From positions 1 to 64,000 of the forward strand of contig JAGWVU010000007.1 in the NCBI GenBank assembly GCA_018970725.1: a stretch of 64,000 bases of DNA. Direction: 5' to 3'. The first letter of the stretch is position 1. Every line of letters starts with the position of its first letter. This stretch comes from Verrucomicrobiota bacterium (lineage in GTDB: Bacteria; Verrucomicrobiota; Verrucomicrobiia; Verrucomicrobiales; DEV007). The position numbers and the translations under genes were made by a program. Shown in pieces: positions 1 to 9,960 of the stretch. The notes under the pieces were generated by a model that was given only the letters and a program-made list of their open reading frames with translations, was not told the origin of the DNA and searched no databases.

Positions 1-298
1 AGGATCGCGCCGCAGCCGACCGCCAAACCCACAGGGCGGCAAAGCTGCAAGGCAGGGCGAGGCAACCAATTCGCAACGCGGCAGGGCGACAGCCAAAGGC
101 CCTTCGATCCACCCAAAACTCCGGTCCCTCCAGCCCTGGAGCGCATCGGCATGGCAGGGAAAGCCGTTTTGTCTGGCCTTTCCTGGCTACATCCCCGCAC
201 GAGGGCCCTTGCCCGCTCCGTTATTCGGGGCCAAGCCGCTGCTCTCAGCCGCTCATCGGCCATCGCACCCCCACGAGTGGCACAGTCAAGCAGCTGGA
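1..298. other. No supported gene at window start
   Basis: One plus-strand frame is open from base 1 to a stop near 328. Its translation is low-complexity and rich in Arg, Pro and Ser, and I recognise no family. It could be the end of a gene beginning outside the window, or chance openness in high-GC DNA. I see no RNA gene or clear promoter here. Confidence 0.4.
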
Positions 299-307
299 AT
301 GCTCCGC

Positions 308-433
308 AAGAACCCTATCAACCTGCTTGATGGTCGGGGCAAGAAGAACCCTATCAACCTGCTTGATGGTGTCGCGTCAGCCTGAAGCGGGCGGCGGAGG
401 GCGGAAGCTACGTCAACTTTCAACCTGCTTGAT
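308..433. repeat. Short interspersed repeat, two 27-bp copies plus a partial third
   Basis: An identical 27-bp unit occurs at 308-334 and 344-370, 36 bp apart. A third partial copy at 420-433 keeps the 14-bp core TCAACCTGCTTGAT. In the two full copies the core sits in a dyad, ATCAA-CCTGC-TTGAT, so each could form a small hairpin or a protein-binding site. A plus-strand reading frame at 299-385 would encode a 28-residue peptide containing NPINLLDG twice. I cannot tell whether it is translated. The unit is unlike a CRISPR because there are only two full copies and the spacer is 9 bp. Confidence 0.6.
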
Positions 434-558
434 TGTCGAGCGTCCTGCGGCTGCTGGTGCGCGGGAGGAGGATTTTTGCGCTTTGTTGGTGTTCCGGGTT
501 TTAGGGGCGAACCGACTGGGAGCGATGGGGCTGACGGGGGCTGACGATGAGGAGTCCG

Positions 559-593
559 TTGACAGGCTCGGGGAGTTCGCGTGAGGATATACT
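559..593 (+). promoter_or_regulatory. Candidate promoter elements upstream of the esterase
   Basis: A perfect TTGACA at 559-564 and a TATACT at 588-593 precede the gene starting at 615. They are 23 bp apart, too far for one ordinary sigma-70 promoter. TATACT alone, about 20 nt before the start codon, is the more believable element. Confidence 0.3.
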
Positions 594-614
594 CAGGCTC
601 CCGGGAATGGGCCG

Positions 615-2747
615 ATGAAGTTGATGAAGCTGATCCTGCCCTTTCTTTCGCTCCTGATCGCCCGGGCGCTTGCGTCCGGGGACCTTGGGGTGCTGACCGC
701 CGAATCCGATGGGACCACTCCGGATCGGTTTTTGGAGCGTTGGCTGGCCGCCGAGGTGGAGGCGGCTGTGGAGGCACGGAAAGACGCCTTCGGGAAGATG
801 CTCAAGAGCGGGGCGGCCTGTCGGAAATGGCAGGAAGAACGGCGCGCTTTTTTTCTGGATCGCATCGGCGGGTTCCCGGACCGCGGTCCGTTGCAGGCCG
901 CGATCACCGGGACGCTTGAGGGAGAGGGGTATCGCATCGAGAAGATCCTCTTGGAGACCCGGCCCGGCTTTCACCTGACCGCCAATCTCTACCTCCCGGC
1001 CGTGCCCGGGCCGTGGCCGGCAGTGCTGGTTCCTTGCGGGCATAGCCATAACGGGAAGGCCGCCGGTCAATACCAACTGGCGAGCCGGCTTCTGGCCCGG
1101 CATGGGTTGGCCGCCATCTGTTACGATCCGATCGGCCAAGGGGAACGCTACCAGATTCTCGATCCATCGGCCAAGCGGACCCGGTTCGAGGATGCTCCGC
1201 ACGTGGAGTCGGTGCATCCGCAGGTCAAACTCATGTGCACGACGGAGCATACCATGGTTGGCATCGGGTGCGCGCTTCTAGGTGGGAATGTGGCCCAATA
1301 CCGGATCTGGGACGGGATGCGGGTCATCGATTATCTGCAAAGCCGTCCCGACATTCTGCCCAATAAGATCGGGTGCACCGGCAATTCCGGCGGCGGCACG
1401 GAGACCGCCTACCTCATGGCGCTGGATCCGCGCCTTGTCGCCGCGGCTCCGGGCTGTTATCTCACCACCTTCCAAAGTCTGCTCTCCTTGAAAGGGCCGC
1501 AGGACGGCGAGCAGAATCTTTTCGGCCAACTGGCCTTTGGCATGGATCAGGCCGACTACTGCATCATGCGTCTGCCCAAGCCGACCCTGATCGCGGCCGG
1601 CACGAGGGATGTGACCTTTGACTTCGCCGGCACTTGGGAGCTTTTCGGTGAGGCCAAGCGATTTGCTTCCCGGATCGGGCATCCCGATTCCATCGATCTG
1701 GCCGCGCCCGATGCGCCTCATGGATTCACCCTGCAACTGCGCGAAGCGGTGACCCGTTTCCTGTTGCGCCATCTGGCTGGAAAGGAGGTGGAAGTGCGGG
1801 AGATTCCTTCCCTGCCCGATTCCTTCGACGACGAGCGACTTCGTGCGTTGACGGTGCCGGATTGGACCGACGCCGACTTGCAGGTGACGGAAGAGGGCCA
1901 GGTGTTGCTGAGGCCGGGTGAACGCAGCGTCTTCGAGATCAACGCGACCATCGCGGCGCGGTTGCGCGCGGAGCGGGCCGCCGCTTGGAAAGCGCTGGAC
2001 GCCACGGGAAAGCGGGCGCGCGTCCGGGCGACGATTGGCGTGCCGGGAGAAGCCGGAGAGGCGGCGCTTTTCGAGGTCGGGGAATTGCGCCGGGGTGATT
2101 TGACGATCCGGAAGCTGGTGCTTGAAGCCGGGCCCGGGTTGCCGCTGCCCGCCCTTGTCTTTGTTCCGGCGAAGCCGGCCGGGCGCGCAGTCCTCTACCT
2201 TCATGGGGAGAGCATGAAAGCCGATGCCGCTCCGGGTGGTCCGATCGAAGCGCTCGCCAAAGAGGGCCGTGTGGTGGTGGCGGCCGAGTTGCGGGGGATT
2301 GGCGAGACCGAGACCGGGGTCCGGCGCAAGGCTTTCGGGGCAGGGCGTTTCGGTCAGGATAATCTGGAGATCCTCACCGCCTACCTGCTGGGGAAAAGTT
2401 ATGTTGGCCTGCGGACTGCGGATGCCTTGCAGTGGGCGGGAGCGGCCGCCTCGGGAGTCGTCGGGATCCAGCCCGGGTCGATCGACCTCGTGGCGATCGG
2501 AGAAGCCGCCGTTCCGGCGCTTCATGCCGCCGCGTTGAATCCGGAGCGTTTTGCTTCGGTCACGCTGCGCCGCATGATTTCCTCGTGGGAATCGATCGTG
2601 GCGGCGCCGGAGACCCGTGACCAGACCGTGAACATGGTGCACGGGGCCTTGCGGGTCTACGACTTGGCGGACTTGATCGCGATGGCCGGTCCGGAAAAAG
2701 TCCGGGTGACCCTGTCCGTGGACGGGATGGGAAAGCCGGTTGAGTGA
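615..2747 (+). CDS. Secreted alpha/beta-hydrolase, acetylxylan-esterase-like
   Basis: This 710-residue protein probably removes ester groups from polysaccharides outside the cytoplasm. Residues 1-20 form a signal peptide. The hydrolase core shows a nucleophile elbow GNSGG with Ser258, a likely Asp332 in AGTRD and a His369 in the APHGF stretch, in the order expected for a Ser-Asp-His triad. The region after about residue 400 looks like a second, degenerate hydrolase domain (LYLHGES) with no obvious triad. Two-domain esterases of this kind are common in Planctomycetes and Verrucomicrobia. The ATG at 615 is chosen because it directly starts the signal peptide. The gene ends 3 bp from the convergent dxs. 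The exact substrate is not shown by the sequence. Confidence 0.8.
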   Translation: MKLMKLILPFLSLLIARALASGDLGVLTAESDGTTPDRFLERWLAAEVEAAVEARKDAFGKMLKSGAACRKWQEERRAFFLDRIGGFPDRGPLQAAITGTLEGEGYRIEKILLETRPGFHLTANLYLPAVPGPWPAVLVPCGHSHNGKAAGQYQLASRLLARHGLAAICYDPIGQGERYQILDPSAKRTRFEDAPHVESVHPQVKLMCTTEHTMVGIGCALLGGNVAQYRIWDGMRVIDYLQSRPDILPNKIGCTGNSGGGTETAYLMALDPRLVAAAPGCYLTTFQSLLSLKGPQDGEQNLFGQLAFGMDQADYCIMRLPKPTLIAAGTRDVTFDFAGTWELFGEAKRFASRIGHPDSIDLAAPDAPHGFTLQLREAVTRFLLRHLAGKEVEVREIPSLPDSFDDERLRALTVPDWTDADLQVTEEGQVLLRPGERSVFEINATIAARLRAERAAAWKALDATGKRARVRATIGVPGEAGEAALFEVGELRRGDLTIRKLVLEAGPGLPLPALVFVPAKPAGRAVLYLHGESMKADAAPGGPIEALAKEGRVVVAAELRGIGETETGVRRKAFGAGRFGQDNLEILTAYLLGKSYVGLRTADALQWAGAAASGVVGIQPGSIDLVAIGEAAVPALHAAALNPERFASVTLRRMISSWESIVAAPETRDQTVNMVHGALRVYDLADLIAMAGPEKVRVTLSVDGMGKPVE

Positions 2748-2750
2748 GTG

Positions 2751-4694
2751 TCAGGCCACCTCGGCCGGGGCGACACGGCGGGGCAGGTGGGGGAGCAGTT
2801 TAGTGACGGCGTGCTGCGCGGTGAGGCCGTGATCCTGGCGGAGCCGGGGAACGCCGCCGTGTTCAATGAACGCGTCCGGCCAGCCGATGCGTTCGACTTT
2901 GGTATGGATGTCCGCATCGTTGAGATGCTCGATGATGGCGGCGCCGAATCCATTGGCGAGGACGTGGTCCTCGAAGGTGCAGAGGGCGGCGCAGCGCTTG
3001 GCGTAACGTTCGATGACCTCGGTGTCGAGCGGTTTGATCCAGCGCGGGTTCACAAGGGCCACGGAATAGCCCATGGCGGTGAGCAGATCCCTAGTTTCCA
3101 AGGCCATGTCAAAGAGGCCGCCCAAGCCGAAAAGGGCGACGTCCGTGCCGTCGTGAATGACTTCCGCCTTGCCGATCTCCAGAGTAATCGGGCGCGGTTT
3201 GAGTGAAGTGCCCCGGCCAGTGCCGCGGGGGTAGCGGATGGCGCTCGGGCCGCTGTCATGATGGGCCATAGTCCAGAGCATATCGACCATTTCATCCTCA
3301 TCCTTGGGTGCCATGAAAATGAAATTGGGGACGTGGCGCAAGTAGCCGATGTCAAACAAGCCGTGGTGGGTGGGGCCGTCGTCCCCGGAGAGTCCGGCGC
3401 GATCCATCGCGAGGCGAACGGGAAGGTTCTGAATGCCGATATCATGGATCAGCATGTCGTAGGCCCGCTGCATGAAGGTCGAGTAAATGGTGAGGAAAGG
3501 TTTCAGGCCCATGGTGGCCTGACCGGCGGCAAAAAGGGCGGCGTGTTCCTCGGCGATGCCGACGTCGTAGTATCGCTCGGGGAGTTCCTCCTTGAAGGTG
3601 ATCAATCCGGTGCCGTTGGGCATGGCCCCGGTGATGGCGGTGATCATTTTGTCCTCCTTGGCAAAGTCCGTGAGGGCGCGGGCGAAGACTTGGGAGTAGG
3701 TGGGAAGGGCGGAAGGCGGGGTATCGCCCGTTTCCGTTTTGAAAGGGCCCAGCCCGTGGAATTTCATCGGGTTGCCGAGGGCGGGTTCAAATCCCCGGCC
3801 TTTCTCGGTGATGACGTGAAGGATGCAGGGTTCCTGCTCGTTCTTGAGATGCTCGAAGGTGCGGATGAGAACGGGGAGATTGTGGCCATCGATCGGACCG
3901 TAATAGCGAAGTCCGAATTCCTCGAAGATCACCGGGGCCGGGTGATGGAGGACCGTCTGGTCTCCTCCGGTGGGCAGGAAGACGTTCTTGGCGCTGGCCT
4001 CAACCTTCGAGGCCAGTTTGCGGATTCCCCTGCCGGCGATGCGCTCGATGAAGGCAGCCGCCTTTTCGTGCAGGTGCGAGTAGGCGGAGCTGGTCTGGAG
4101 CGCGTTGAAGTACTTGGCGATGGCGCCGACGTTGCGGTCGATGGACCACTCATTGTCATTCAGGACCACAATGAAGCGCTTGGTGGTGTCCTGAATGTTG
4201 TTGAGCGCCTCGTAGCTGGTGCCGCAGGTGAAGGCGGCATCGCCGGCGATGGCCACGATGTGTTCGTCGGTGCCGAGAACATCCCGGGCGGCGGCCATGC
4301 CGAGGGCGGCGCCGAGGGCGGTGCCGGCGTGACCGGCTCCGTAGCAATCATGGGCGCTCTCGGTCCGGAGGCAGAAACCGTTGAGGCCTTCGTGCTGGCG
4401 GATGGTGTGGATGCGGTCCCAGCGTCCGGTCAGCATCTTGTGGACATAGGCCTGATGGCTCACGTCAAAGACGAACTTGTCCCGCGGCGTTTCGAAGACG
4501 CGGTGCAGGGCGATGCTGAGTTCCACCACGCCGAGGTTGGGGCCGAGGTGGCCGCCGGTGCGGGAAAGACACTGGATGAGGGTGCGCCGGATTTCCGCGG
4601 CGAGCTTGGGAAGGTCGGTCTCCGGCAGCTTTTTGAGGGCGGCGGCGTTGTCTACGACCGGGTGGAACGGTGGTTCGCTGGACACTTGGTTCAC
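2751..4694 (-). CDS. dxs: 1-Deoxy-D-xylulose-5-phosphate synthase
   Basis: This cytoplasmic thiamine-diphosphate enzyme condenses pyruvate and glyceraldehyde 3-phosphate to DXP, the first step of the MEP isoprenoid pathway. It is 647 residues, normal for the family. Visible landmarks are GHLGPNLGVVELSIALH near the N-terminus, the conserved His in DVSHQAYVHKMLTGR, YYGPIDGHN in the middle and DGPTHHG in the transketolase-like half. The thiamine motif reads GDAAFTCG rather than the usual GDGA(I/M)T(A/G)G, a form I associate with PVC bacteria such as Chlamydia. The start is a GTG placed immediately after the xseB stop codon, so the two genes are almost certainly co-transcribed and translationally coupled. 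No in-frame ATG lies near enough to replace it. Confidence 0.96.
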   Translation of the reverse strand: MNQVSSEPPFHPVVDNAAALKKLPETDLPKLAAEIRRTLIQCLSRTGGHLGPNLGVVELSIALHRVFETPRDKFVFDVSHQAYVHKMLTGRWDRIHTIRQHEGLNGFCLRTESAHDCYGAGHAGTALGAALGMAAARDVLGTDEHIVAIAGDAAFTCGTSYEALNNIQDTTKRFIVVLNDNEWSIDRNVGAIAKYFNALQTSSAYSHLHEKAAAFIERIAGRGIRKLASKVEASAKNVFLPTGGDQTVLHHPAPVIFEEFGLRYYGPIDGHNLPVLIRTFEHLKNEQEPCILHVITEKGRGFEPALGNPMKFHGLGPFKTETGDTPPSALPTYSQVFARALTDFAKEDKMITAITGAMPNGTGLITFKEELPERYYDVGIAEEHAALFAAGQATMGLKPFLTIYSTFMQRAYDMLIHDIGIQNLPVRLAMDRAGLSGDDGPTHHGLFDIGYLRHVPNFIFMAPKDEDEMVDMLWTMAHHDSGPSAIRYPRGTGRGTSLKPRPITLEIGKAEVIHDGTDVALFGLGGLFDMALETRDLLTAMGYSVALVNPRWIKPLDTEVIERYAKRCAALCTFEDHVLANGFGAAIIEHLNDADIHTKVERIGWPDAFIEHGGVPRLRQDHGLTAQHAVTKLLPHLPRRVAPAEVA

Positions 4695-5030
4695 TTAAAA
4701 GAGTTGGATTTCCTCGGAAGAATCGCCGGAAGGGGGCCCGGGTTTGCGCGCCGCTCGGCGGACGGGTTGTTCACCGGAGTTGGGCGAGGCCGGGGTGGAG
4801 GCGGGGGGATCGAAGGGTTCGAGGCCGCCGGTTTTGCCGCTGGCGATTTGTTCGATGCGTTTTTCCGCTTCCTGGATGCGTTTCTGGCAGGTCTTCAGGA
4901 GCCGGTTGCCGCGCTCGTAATGCTCGACGAGCTGGTCGAGAGGAAGCCGGTCCGACTCCATGTTCTTGACCAATTGTTCAAGCTGCTGAAACGCTTGCTC
5001 GAAAGGGACGTCGTCCTTCGGTTGTTCCAT
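4695..5030 (-). CDS. xseB: Exodeoxyribonuclease VII small subunit
   Basis: XseB is the small helical subunit of exonuclease VII, which degrades single-stranded DNA. The 111-residue product carries the family pattern FEQAFQQLEQLVKNMESD followed by LPLDQLVEHYERGNRLL and a helical segment rich in Gln, Lys and Glu. The ATG at 5030 is chosen because the family domain begins about eight residues later; upstream in-frame codons give a Cys/Ser-rich stretch unlike XseB. The tail after residue 75 is an added Pro/Ser-rich extension, since typical XseB is about 80 residues. Its stop abuts the dxs GTG. No xseA is in the window. The xseB-dxs neighbourhood is widespread in bacteria, often with ispA between, which is absent here. 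Confidence 0.9.
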   Translation of the reverse strand: MEQPKDDVPFEQAFQQLEQLVKNMESDRLPLDQLVEHYERGNRLLKTCQKRIQEAEKRIEQIASGKTGGLEPFDPPASTPASPNSGEQPVRRAARKPGPPSGDSSEEIQLF

Positions 5031-5170
5031 GGCAGGGTGGGTCCGATTCTCTGGGCTGGCATGAGACGCGCTCGTCGCGCTGCATGACCGACACACACCC
5101 ATCGAATGCCCTCACGGAAATTCAAGCCTTTTGGGTTCCGGAATGATGCCGGGGCTTCCGCAGGGTGTCT

Positions 5171-6598
<1,428 letters not shown>

Positions 6599-6709
6599 GG
6601 ACAGGAAGGTGACAAATTGACACACTTGCAGGCCGCTGGCAACGCCGCTCTCCAAACCGTTCGCATTTCTGTAATGGCAAGCCGCGGATCCGCGTGTGAT
6701 GGGGACAGG

Positions 6710-7036
6710 ATGAACTACCGATTCCACGTGCAACGGGTTGGTCCGTTCAAACTTGTCTTGGGAGGCCTGATGGTGGCGGGCCTGCTCCTCGGGGCGGTTC
6801 TTTTCGCCTCGGCGGTGGCCTTTGTCGCGCTTCTGGCCGGGTTGGTCATCTCCGCGGCCGGCTTGCTGGCCTTCGGGGTGCGGCGTTTTCTCCATCCGCG
6901 GAGGGAGTCGGCCGACGAGCGGCGCGCGGAGGGCATCGTGGTCATCGAGCGCCACGACCTGGCGGGAGTCAGGACCATCGAAGTCGAGGTGATCGACGAG
7001 GGGCGGGAGGTTCCGCCCCGCCGCGAAGGGCTTTGA
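6710..7036 (+). CDS. Small inner-membrane protein of unknown function
   Basis: I do not recognise a family. The 108-residue product has two adjacent hydrophobic segments (about 14-36 and 38-57), an RRFLHPRR positive patch that should remain in the cytoplasm, and an acidic soluble tail. The ATG at 6710 is preceded by GGGGACAGG, a plausible ribosome-binding site. It diverges from the response-regulator gene, with 111 bp between the two starts. That spacing would allow shared control, but no operator is clear. Confidence 0.6.
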   Translation: MNYRFHVQRVGPFKLVLGGLMVAGLLLGAVLFASAVAFVALLAGLVISAAGLLAFGVRRFLHPRRESADERRAEGIVVIERHDLAGVRTIEVEVIDEGREVPPRREGL

Positions 7037-7093
7037 GTTTCCCCTGGGGTCGGCACGATCATCCCGCTTGACCGGGGTCCGCGCCCGTTGCCC

Positions 7094-7843
7094 TCATTCA
7101 AAGACGTAGCGACCCTTCTTCACGGTGGTGTTGGGCGGCCGGTGAAGGATTTCGAAGTAGTCGAAGCCCTCCTTGAGGTTGGCCCAGAATTCCACCCATT
7201 CCGACCTGGCGGCGAGTTCCTCGTTCATGCGGGCATCGGTCATGCGGAAGGGGAAGCAGTGGATCCGGAAGAAGGGCTGGCCGTTTGCCAGCGCGGCGCG
7301 GGCGAGGGTGACGATCTCCGCGATGGCGGCATCACCCGCCGCGTAGGAGTCCCGGGGATCACATCCGCCTTCGAGCCGTGCCTGCTGGCCGCGGAATTTG
7401 TGGTGGCGGTCGTAGGAATTGGGAAAGCCGAGATCGATCGCGAGCCGGTCGCCACGGGTGATCAGGTGGCGTGCGGAGGCAAAATAAAAGCCCTCGGGCG
7501 CGCAGTTCCCGGAATCGTGTTTGGGACCGGGCGTCTCCGGAACGGCGCAAAGCGGGTAGTTTTTGTAGAAGGTCCAGGAAGCGCCGCCGGCTGGATGGAG
7601 CCAGAGTTCCAGTTCGCGGCTTTCCTTGAAAACGCGGAGGAAAACGGGATCGCCCACCTTCAACCCGAGGGCTTGCAACTCGGCGCGGAGGAGGGGGGTG
7701 AGGCGACCGGCGGCAGCTTCGGCCTGGGGGGACGGGCTGCGCGTGAGGGGACGCAGGCTGAGCGTTGCGACGATCTCGTGACGCTTCAGATAGACGAGGG
7801 CGACCGCCGTCACCATCAGGAGGAGGGGGAACCATCCCTTCAT
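7094..7843 (-). CDS. YafK-like L,D-transpeptidase relative with altered active-site residues
   Basis: The 249-residue protein has an N-terminal membrane anchor or signal (about 5-19). The rest follows the YafK/YkuD peptidoglycan L,D-transpeptidase layout: PVFLRVFKESRELELWL, YKNYPLC, APEGFYF and LGFPNSYDRHH. The segment that in YafK relatives normally reads HGG(C)xSxGC(Y)AM here reads EGGCDPRDSYAAG (158-170). The catalytic His is therefore Glu158 and the catalytic Cys is Ser166. The surrounding fold is well kept, so this looks like a non-catalytic or changed-function member rather than a decayed gene. The ATG at 7843 directly precedes the hydrophobic segment; no strong ribosome-binding site is visible. 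It diverges from mtnP. The family assignment is from memory of motifs. Confidence 0.75.
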   Translation of the reverse strand: MKGWFPLLLMVTAVALVYLKRHEIVATLSLRPLTRSPSPQAEAAAGRLTPLLRAELQALGLKVGDPVFLRVFKESRELELWLHPAGGASWTFYKNYPLCAVPETPGPKHDSGNCAPEGFYFASARHLITRGDRLAIDLGFPNSYDRHHKFRGQQARLEGGCDPRDSYAAGDAAIAEIVTLARAALANGQPFFRIHCFPFRMTDARMNEELAARSEWVEFWANLKEGFDYFEILHRPPNTTVKKGRYVFE

Positions 7844-7939
7844 GCAAGGCAAAGACTGATCAAGAGCCGCTGATCTGCCAACAACAGTTTGCACAAAATC
7901 CTTGCCCGCTGAGGTGATGCGGGTGTTCGGTGAGCGGTC

Positions 7940-8803
7940 ATGGACGAACCGGGCATCGGCATCATCGGAGGGAGCGGGCTCTACCAGATCGAGGGGTTCG
8001 GGCATGCCCGGGAAATCCGGGTGGAGACGCCCTACGGTGCGCCGTCGGACGCCATCATGGAAGGGGAATTCCACGGGCGCCGGGTCTGTTTTCTGCCGCG
8101 GCACGGGCGGGGGCACCGTCTTTTGCCGACGGAGCTGAATCATCGGGCCAACCTTTGGGCGCTGCGTTCCCGCAACGTGCGCTGGGTGCTGGCGTTCACC
8201 GCGGTCGGGAGCTTGCGGGAGGATTTCCGGCCGCGTGACCTTGTGATACCGGACCAGTTTTACGATCGGACGAGCCGGCGGGAAGAGCACACCTTCTTCG
8301 GGGAGGGGATTGTGGCGCACGTGGCGTTCGGCGATCCGTTGAGCCGGCCGTTGCGCGCCATTCTCCGGGAGGTGCTCGCGGAGATGGGGTTACCGTTTCA
8401 TTTCGGCGGCACTTACGTGAACATGGATGGCCCCGCTTTTTCAACCCGGGCGGAATCGGAAATCAACCGGCGGCTCGGGTGTGACGTGGTGGGCATGACG
8501 AACGTTCCGGAAGCCAAGTTGGCCCGGGAGGCCGAGATGGCGTTGGCCACGGTGGCGATGGTGACGGATTACGATTGCTGGAAAGTGGAGGAAGAACCGG
8601 TCACGGCCGAGATGGTGGCCGGGCATCTGCGGCACAATGCGGAGACGGCCAAGCGGCTCATCGCGGCCGTTCTGCCGCGCCTTCCGCTCACGCCGGACTG
8701 GCCGGAACACCGGGCGTTGGACCACGCGATTTTGACGGAGCGGGCGCTTTGGCCGGAGGAGACGGTGCGGCGGCTCGGTCCGATTCTGCAGCGTTTCCGT
8801 TGA
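7940..8803 (+). CDS. mtnP: S-methyl-5'-thioadenosine phosphorylase
   Basis: The enzyme cleaves methylthioadenosine with phosphate to adenine and methylthioribose 1-phosphate, the entry to methionine salvage and polyamine by-product recycling in the cytoplasm. The 287-residue product has the family motifs in order: GIIGGSGLY at the N-terminus, the phosphate-site LPRHGRGH, ELNHRANLWAL, VGSLREDFRPRDLVIPDQ, the substrate-site GTYVNMDGPAFSTRAES and GMTNVPEAKLAREAEM. The length is normal. The start at 7940 is placed five codons before the first strand and no alternative is better. Other salvage genes are not in this window. uppP follows on the same strand after a 64-bp gap. Confidence 0.95.
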   Translation: MDEPGIGIIGGSGLYQIEGFGHAREIRVETPYGAPSDAIMEGEFHGRRVCFLPRHGRGHRLLPTELNHRANLWALRSRNVRWVLAFTAVGSLREDFRPRDLVIPDQFYDRTSRREEHTFFGEGIVAHVAFGDPLSRPLRAILREVLAEMGLPFHFGGTYVNMDGPAFSTRAESEINRRLGCDVVGMTNVPEAKLAREAEMALATVAMVTDYDCWKVEEEPVTAEMVAGHLRHNAETAKRLIAAVLPRLPLTPDWPEHRALDHAILTERALWPEETVRRLGPILQRFR

Positions 8804-8867
8804 GCGCCGGGGCCCGGTTCCCGGGGCTTGGAAAAATCCTTGCGCCTGGAAGAGGACGGGGCGAGGC

Positions 8868-9833
8868 ATGGCCATGAGAAACGCTCCCTTTCCCGGTCTG
8901 ATCCCTGCGGCGGCCTTGGCCTGCGTGTTGTTGGTGGTGACGGGGAGCCTTTCCGCGCAGATCGCGGTGCCCGCGCCGCCCGATGATCCGGCGGAGACCG
9001 CCCAGCCGAAGATGGAGTTGTGGAAGGCCCTGGTCCTTGGGGTGGTGGAAGGTGTCACCGAGTATTTGCCGGTTTCCTCGACCGGTCACCTGATTGTGAC
9101 GCAACGGCTTTTGGGGATTTCCGTGGACACCCCGCGGGCCAAGGACGCGGCGGATGCCTTTGCGATTTGTATCCAGGCCGGGGCGATCGTGGCCGTGTTG
9201 GGCCTATATTTTCCGAGCGTGCGCCGGATGCTCGCGGGACTGACGGGGCGGGATCCGGAAGGGTTGCGGTTGGCGATCGGCTTGGTGATGGCCTTTCTTC
9301 CGGCGCTCGTGCTGGGCGTTCTTTTCAACAAGATGATCAAGGCGGTTCTCTTCGGGATCTGGCCGGTGATTTTCGCGTGGATCGCGGGTGGGATCATCAT
9401 CCTCGCGGTGGCCCGGAAACCGAAGCCATCGGAGGAGGCGCCGGGGACGTTGCCGGTCCCGGATTTGCGTCAGGCTTTACTCATCGGTTGTTGCCAGTGT
9501 GTGGCCATGTGGCCGGGCACAAGCCGCTCGTTGATGGCGATCGTGGGCGGGATCCTGGTGGGCATGGGGATGCGCCGGGCGGTGGAGTTTTCCTTTCTGC
9601 TCGGGGTGATCACGCTCGGGGCGGCGACGGTGAAGGACGGTTTGGAATTCGGTCCGCTCATGCTGGAAACCTATGGTCTTCCGGCGCTGGTGACGGGAGC
9701 GGTCGCGGCCTTTGCCTCGGCGGTTCTGGCGGTGCGTTGGTTGGTCGGTTACTTGAACCGGCACGGGCTGCAGGTCTTTGGATGGTATCGGATCGCGGCG
9801 GGGGTGCTCGTCGGTGCCTGGTGGCTGAGCTAG
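8868..9833 (+). CDS. uppP: Undecaprenyl-diphosphatase
   Basis: This integral membrane enzyme dephosphorylates undecaprenyl pyrophosphate, recycling the lipid carrier for peptidoglycan and other envelope polymers. The signature EGVTEYLPVSSTGHL (about residues 57-71) and the second motif PGTSRSLMAIVGG are both intact, and the rest is a chain of hydrophobic helices. At 321 residues it is longer than the usual 265-280, because of an N-terminal hydrophobic segment plus a Pro/Ala-rich stretch before the core. Two ATG codons at 8868 and 8874 are both possible starts. The gene converges with the following minus-strand gene across a structured 127-bp gap. Confidence 0.94.
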   Translation: MAMRNAPFPGLIPAAALACVLLVVTGSLSAQIAVPAPPDDPAETAQPKMELWKALVLGVVEGVTEYLPVSSTGHLIVTQRLLGISVDTPRAKDAADAFAICIQAGAIVAVLGLYFPSVRRMLAGLTGRDPEGLRLAIGLVMAFLPALVLGVLFNKMIKAVLFGIWPVIFAWIAGGIIILAVARKPKPSEEAPGTLPVPDLRQALLIGCCQCVAMWPGTSRSLMAIVGGILVGMGMRRAVEFSFLLGVITLGAATVKDGLEFGPLMLETYGLPALVTGAVAAFASAVLAVRWLVGYLNRHGLQVFGWYRIAAGVLVGAWWLS

Positions 9834-9834
9834 G

Positions 9835-9959
9835 CCGAATTTCTCAAGCTCCCGCTGTTTCGTTCCGCTCGACCTCCAGAATTCATGGGATGCCGGAATA
9901 GCGCTCATCCTGGAATCCTTCGCGCGCCTTGCAGGGAATCCCATCCTTGAGAAATGCGG
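9835..9959. repeat. Nested inverted repeats between convergent genes
   Basis: The gap between uppP and the next minus-strand gene is bounded by a 14-bp inverted repeat with one mismatch, CCGAATTTCTCAAG at 9835-9848 and CTTGAGAAATGCGG at 9946-9959. Inside it are ATGGGAT (9885-9891) and ATCCCAT (9938-9944), and an imperfect hairpin at 9888-9918. There is no T-run, so it is not a textbook terminator. It may be a structured bidirectional 3-prime end or a small decayed element. Confidence 0.5.
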
Positions 9960-9960
9960 G

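Noticed and set aside
299-433. CRISPR array
   Set aside because: Only two full repeats, a 9-bp spacer, no leader and no cas genes.
6610-6645. Sigma-54 or sigma-70 promoter between the response regulator and the small membrane protein
   Set aside because: TTGACA is present at 6617-6622 and TGACA is repeated, but there is no suitable -10, and the -24/-12 spacing does not fit.
7844-7939. SAM-type riboswitch before mtnP
   Set aside because: Too short and no conserved core or terminator stem.
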